NCBI GenBank assembly: GCA_017462445.1
Contig: JAFTRB010000176.1
Coordinates: 1 to 8,299 of the forward strand
Origin: Clostridia bacterium
GTDB taxonomy: Bacteria; Bacillota_A; Clostridia; Oscillospirales; CAG-272
Reading direction: 5' to 3'
DNA length: 8,299 bases
Shown here: positions 7,194 to 8,299 of the stretch, piece after piece
Layout: every line of letters begins with the position of its first letter
Numbering within the stretch: the first letter of the stretch is position 1
Position numbers and translations under genes: made by a program
Notes under the pieces: generated by a model
The model's database searches: none
Seen by the model: only the letters and a program-made list of their open reading frames with translations
What the model was told of the DNA's origin: nothing

Positions 7194-7248
7194 CGCTTCC
7201 GTCCTTTCATACCGTTTTGTTATTTAATGCGTGTTTATTCGAGTATTA

Positions 7249-7262
7249 CCGACATATGTGGG
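7249..7262. repeat. Near-perfect palindrome in the repressor-polymerase gap
   Basis: CCGACATATGTGGG is symmetric except for its third base pair, with a perfect ACATATGT core. It lies in the 88-base gap between the LexA-like stop and the polymerase start. It could be a protein-binding site giving the polymerase separate control, though no clear promoter accompanies it. Confidence 0.25.
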
Positions 7263-7281
7263 CATTTCTCTCCCTTTCCCA

Positions 7282-7884
7282 TCAACGAAGATCCTTGATG
7301 ACCTTGACGGCAACTCCCTGCACCGCCACGTGGAAGGGGTGAATGTCGGAATAGGTAGGATTTTCTGCACGGAGAACGGGAGCGCCGTTTTTATCGATGA
7401 AATAGCGCTTAAGGGTGGTGTCTGTGCCATCGACAAGGGCGACTATAATTCTTCCCGTCTCGGAGAGCGTGGTTCGCCTGATGAGAACCAAATCACCGTC
7501 ATCAATGCCGGCCCCGGTCATAGAGTCGCCGTCTGCGCGGAGCAGATAGCAATCGCCGCCGAGCCACTCCTCGGGCAGAGCCACATAGCCCTCGACAAGT
7601 CCCTCGTGCTCCTCGGGGAGTCCGCAGGGGATTGCGCCCAGAATCGGCACACGGCGGAAGCCGCTACGCATCCTTTCCTGTCCCTTTACAGCCAGGGTGT
7701 CCCTGCCGTTATACTCGATAAGCCCCCTGTCACGCAGGGTGGTGAGATAGCGATAGCCCACCGAGTTGGACATCTCCATATGCTCAAGAATCTCGGCAAA
7801 CCTGGGCGACTCTCCCCTTTCGCGGATGTAGCCCTTGATGTACTCAAGCATCATATTAAGCTTTTCCTCGTTCATTTTCTTCAT
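7282..7884 (-). CDS. lexA: LexA-family SOS repressor (S24 autoprotease)
   Basis: A 200-residue protein with an N-terminal winged helix (about 1-65) and a C-terminal S24 self-cleaving domain. ADGDSMTGAGIDDGDLVLI (117-135) carries the nucleophile Ser121, and TTLKRY (156-161) the general base Lys159. The cleavage site is in GAIPCGLP (83-90), so the scissile bond is Cys87-Gly88 instead of the Ala-Gly of E. coli LexA; UmuD also uses Cys-Gly. The recognition-helix region SNSVGYRYLTTLRDRGLIE (39-57) departs from the common STSTVHxHL pattern, so its operator may differ from known SOS boxes. The start at 7884 is supported by AGGAG (7895-7891) six bases upstream; Met4 lacks such spacing. It heads a cassette with the polymerase and YolD-like genes. 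It may be the global LexA or a dedicated repressor of this cassette. Confidence 0.92.
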   Translation of the reverse strand: MKKMNEEKLNMMLEYIKGYIRERGESPRFAEILEHMEMSNSVGYRYLTTLRDRGLIEYNGRDTLAVKGQERMRSGFRRVPILGAIPCGLPEEHEGLVEGYVALPEEWLGGDCYLLRADGDSMTGAGIDDGDLVLIRRTTLSETGRIIVALVDGTDTTLKRYFIDKNGAPVLRAENPTYSDIHPFHVAVQGVAVKVIKDLR

Positions 7885-8007
7885 AGCATTCTCCTGTTGT
7901 TTTATTTTATTGATTGTATTGCTTTTGCTTTTTGTATTCTTCTTTATTCTCCTGTTTTTTCTTATCGATGCAACCGGATTTTATAAAAGAAGTTTTACTT
8001 CTCTTAT
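7885..8007 (-). promoter_or_regulatory. Long A-rich leader of the lexA-like transcript with a duplicated ribosome-site motif
   Basis: About 115 bases separate the predicted start of transcription from the lexA-like ATG. On the minus strand the leader is A-rich and nearly free of start codons. The 11-base sequence AACAGGAGAAT occurs twice exactly, at 7898-7888 (the true ribosome site) and 7956-7946. The upstream copy has no start codon behind it, so it may act as a standby ribosome-binding site. The plus-strand open frame across this region is low-complexity and not a gene. Confidence 0.45.
7988..8002. promoter_or_regulatory. Candidate operator of the LexA-like repressor
   Basis: AGAAGT, TTT, ACTTCT form a perfect 6-3-6 inverted repeat, and two further outer pairs match after one mismatch. 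The predicted start of the lexA-like transcript (near 8001) falls inside it, an ideal place for autorepression. It does not resemble the Bacillus box (CGAAC-N4-GTTCG) or the E. coli box (CTGT-N8-ACAG). Assignment to LexA is inferred from position and symmetry only. Confidence 0.45.
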
Positions 8008-8036
8008 ATTATACAACCCTTTTTTCCGCTTGTCAA
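8008..8036 (-). promoter_or_regulatory. Consensus promoter of the lexA-polymerase-yolD cassette
   Basis: On the minus strand, -35 TTGACA (8036-8031) and -10 TATAAT (8013-8008) are both perfect consensus with a 17-base spacer. A promoter this strong would need repression, fitting the inverted repeat directly downstream. It serves the lexA-like gene and probably the two genes after it, as no terminator is seen in the 88- and 63-base gaps. Confidence 0.9.
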
Positions 8037-8120
8037 TGGGTGGATAAAAACTTTTTCAAGGAATTTATTGGGAGTTTTTGAGCTATACATTTTTTATTTT
8101 TCAAATACCAAAAAAAGATA

Positions 8121-8149
8121 TTGACAAAAACAAAATATTGTGATATCAT
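8121..8149 (+). promoter_or_regulatory. Strong promoter reading out of the right edge
   Basis: -35 TTGACA (8121-8126), 17-base spacer and -10 TATCAT (8144-8149) preceded by TG at 8141-8142 (extended -10). Expected start is near 8156. It is divergent from the lexA-like cassette, with 84 bases between the two -35 boxes. Confidence 0.8.
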
Positions 8150-8155
8150 AATACG

Positions 8156-8299
8156 GCAGTTTGTTATGCGTTTGTGGCATAAACATATGCTTTCGTGGCG
8201 GAATATGCTAGCGAACGCATGTGAGTCTGCATTGCGGACTGCGCTGGAAGCGCGGCTGACAATTCGGTCTCTCGCCGAAGTAAAATTAACGAGAGAAAA
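8156..8299 (+). other. Start of an unidentified transcript: structured leader/small RNA or short gene, cut by window edge
   Basis: Downstream of a strong promoter this stretch is dense in possible stems. ATGCGTT (8166-8172) pairs with AACGCAT (8214-8220) and encloses GCATA/TATGC (8177-8190). AGTCTGC pairs with GCGGACT (8224-8240), GCGCT with AGCGC (8241-8253), GGCTGA with TCGGTC through wobbles (8254-8269), and TCTCTCG with CGAGAGA (8268-8296). TTATGC/GCATAA (8164-8182) is an alternative to the first stem. The same stretch is also an open frame from ATG at 8166 to the edge (44 complete codons, with further in-frame ATGs at 8187 and 8205). None of these starts has a ribosome site and a frame of this length is expected by chance. 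I favour RNA, but I cannot match it to a known riboswitch or small-RNA class. Confidence 0.4.

Noticed and set aside
7231..7986. Plus-strand open frame of 251 codons across the lexA-like gene
   Set aside because: Antisense shadow; the C-terminal part is a T-rich leader translated into low-complexity residues.
7835..8047. Plus-strand open frame encoding a very hydrophobic, Phe/Leu/Ile-rich peptide, superficially a membrane protein
   Set aside because: The hydrophobicity comes from translating the T-rich complement of the A-rich lexA-like leader; no ribosome site, and it overlaps the lexA promoter.
8046..8079. AAAAACT / AGTTTTT inverted repeat between the lexA-like and right-edge promoters
   Set aside because: Seven AT-rich pairs across a 20-base loop are easily expected by chance in this composition; no T tract or operator-like feature supports it.

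Overview
The window looks like chromosomal DNA of a Gram-positive, anaerobic-type Clostridia relative (Bacillota). The reasons are consensus sigma-A promoters, several with extended -10 elements, strong AGGAG-type ribosome sites 4-8 bases before the starts, and the gene families present: a YolD-like protein beside a Y-family polymerase, a Firmicute-type LexA and a tributyrin-esterase-type hydrolase. Base composition is moderate in genes and AT-rich between them. Species cannot be fixed from the sequence. No mobile element, tRNA, rRNA or CRISPR array is visible.

Left third (1-3767): an AraC-family regulator on the minus strand (its last residues run off the left edge) is divergent from a tight three-gene plus-strand operon: a PIG-L/LmbE-type zinc deacetylase, a Gfo/Idh/MocA-family NAD(P)-dependent oxidoreductase, and a glucosamine-6-phosphate deaminase/isomerase (NagB)-like protein. 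The genes are 9 and 12 bases apart, each with its own ribosome site, and end in a clear intrinsic terminator. The combination N-deacetylation, sugar oxidation and amino-sugar isomerisation/deamination suggests catabolism of an N-acetylated sugar or aminoglycoside-like compound, switched on by the AraC protein. The NagB-like protein lacks one catalytic Asp of classical NagB, so its chemistry may differ. This cassette is the best candidate here for an undescribed pathway.

Middle (3768-5510): a monocistronic alpha/beta-hydrolase esterase on the plus strand with its own extended -10 promoter faces a histidine-phosphatase-superfamily gene on the minus strand. A strong 17-bp stem-loop lies between their 3' ends.

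Right third (5511-8036): a minus-strand SOS cassette in the order lexA-like repressor, Y-family translesion polymerase (UmuC/UvrX-like), YolD-like small protein. It is driven by a perfect-consensus promoter with a perfect inverted repeat at the predicted transcription start that could be the repressor's operator. The LexA-like protein has a Cys-Gly cleavage site and an unusual recognition helix, and I found no canonical Bacillus- or E. coli-type SOS box in its promoter.

Right edge (8121-8299): a strong plus-strand promoter starts a transcript rich in inverted repeats that runs off the window. It is either a structured leader/small RNA or the start of a gene; I cannot assign it to a known RNA class.
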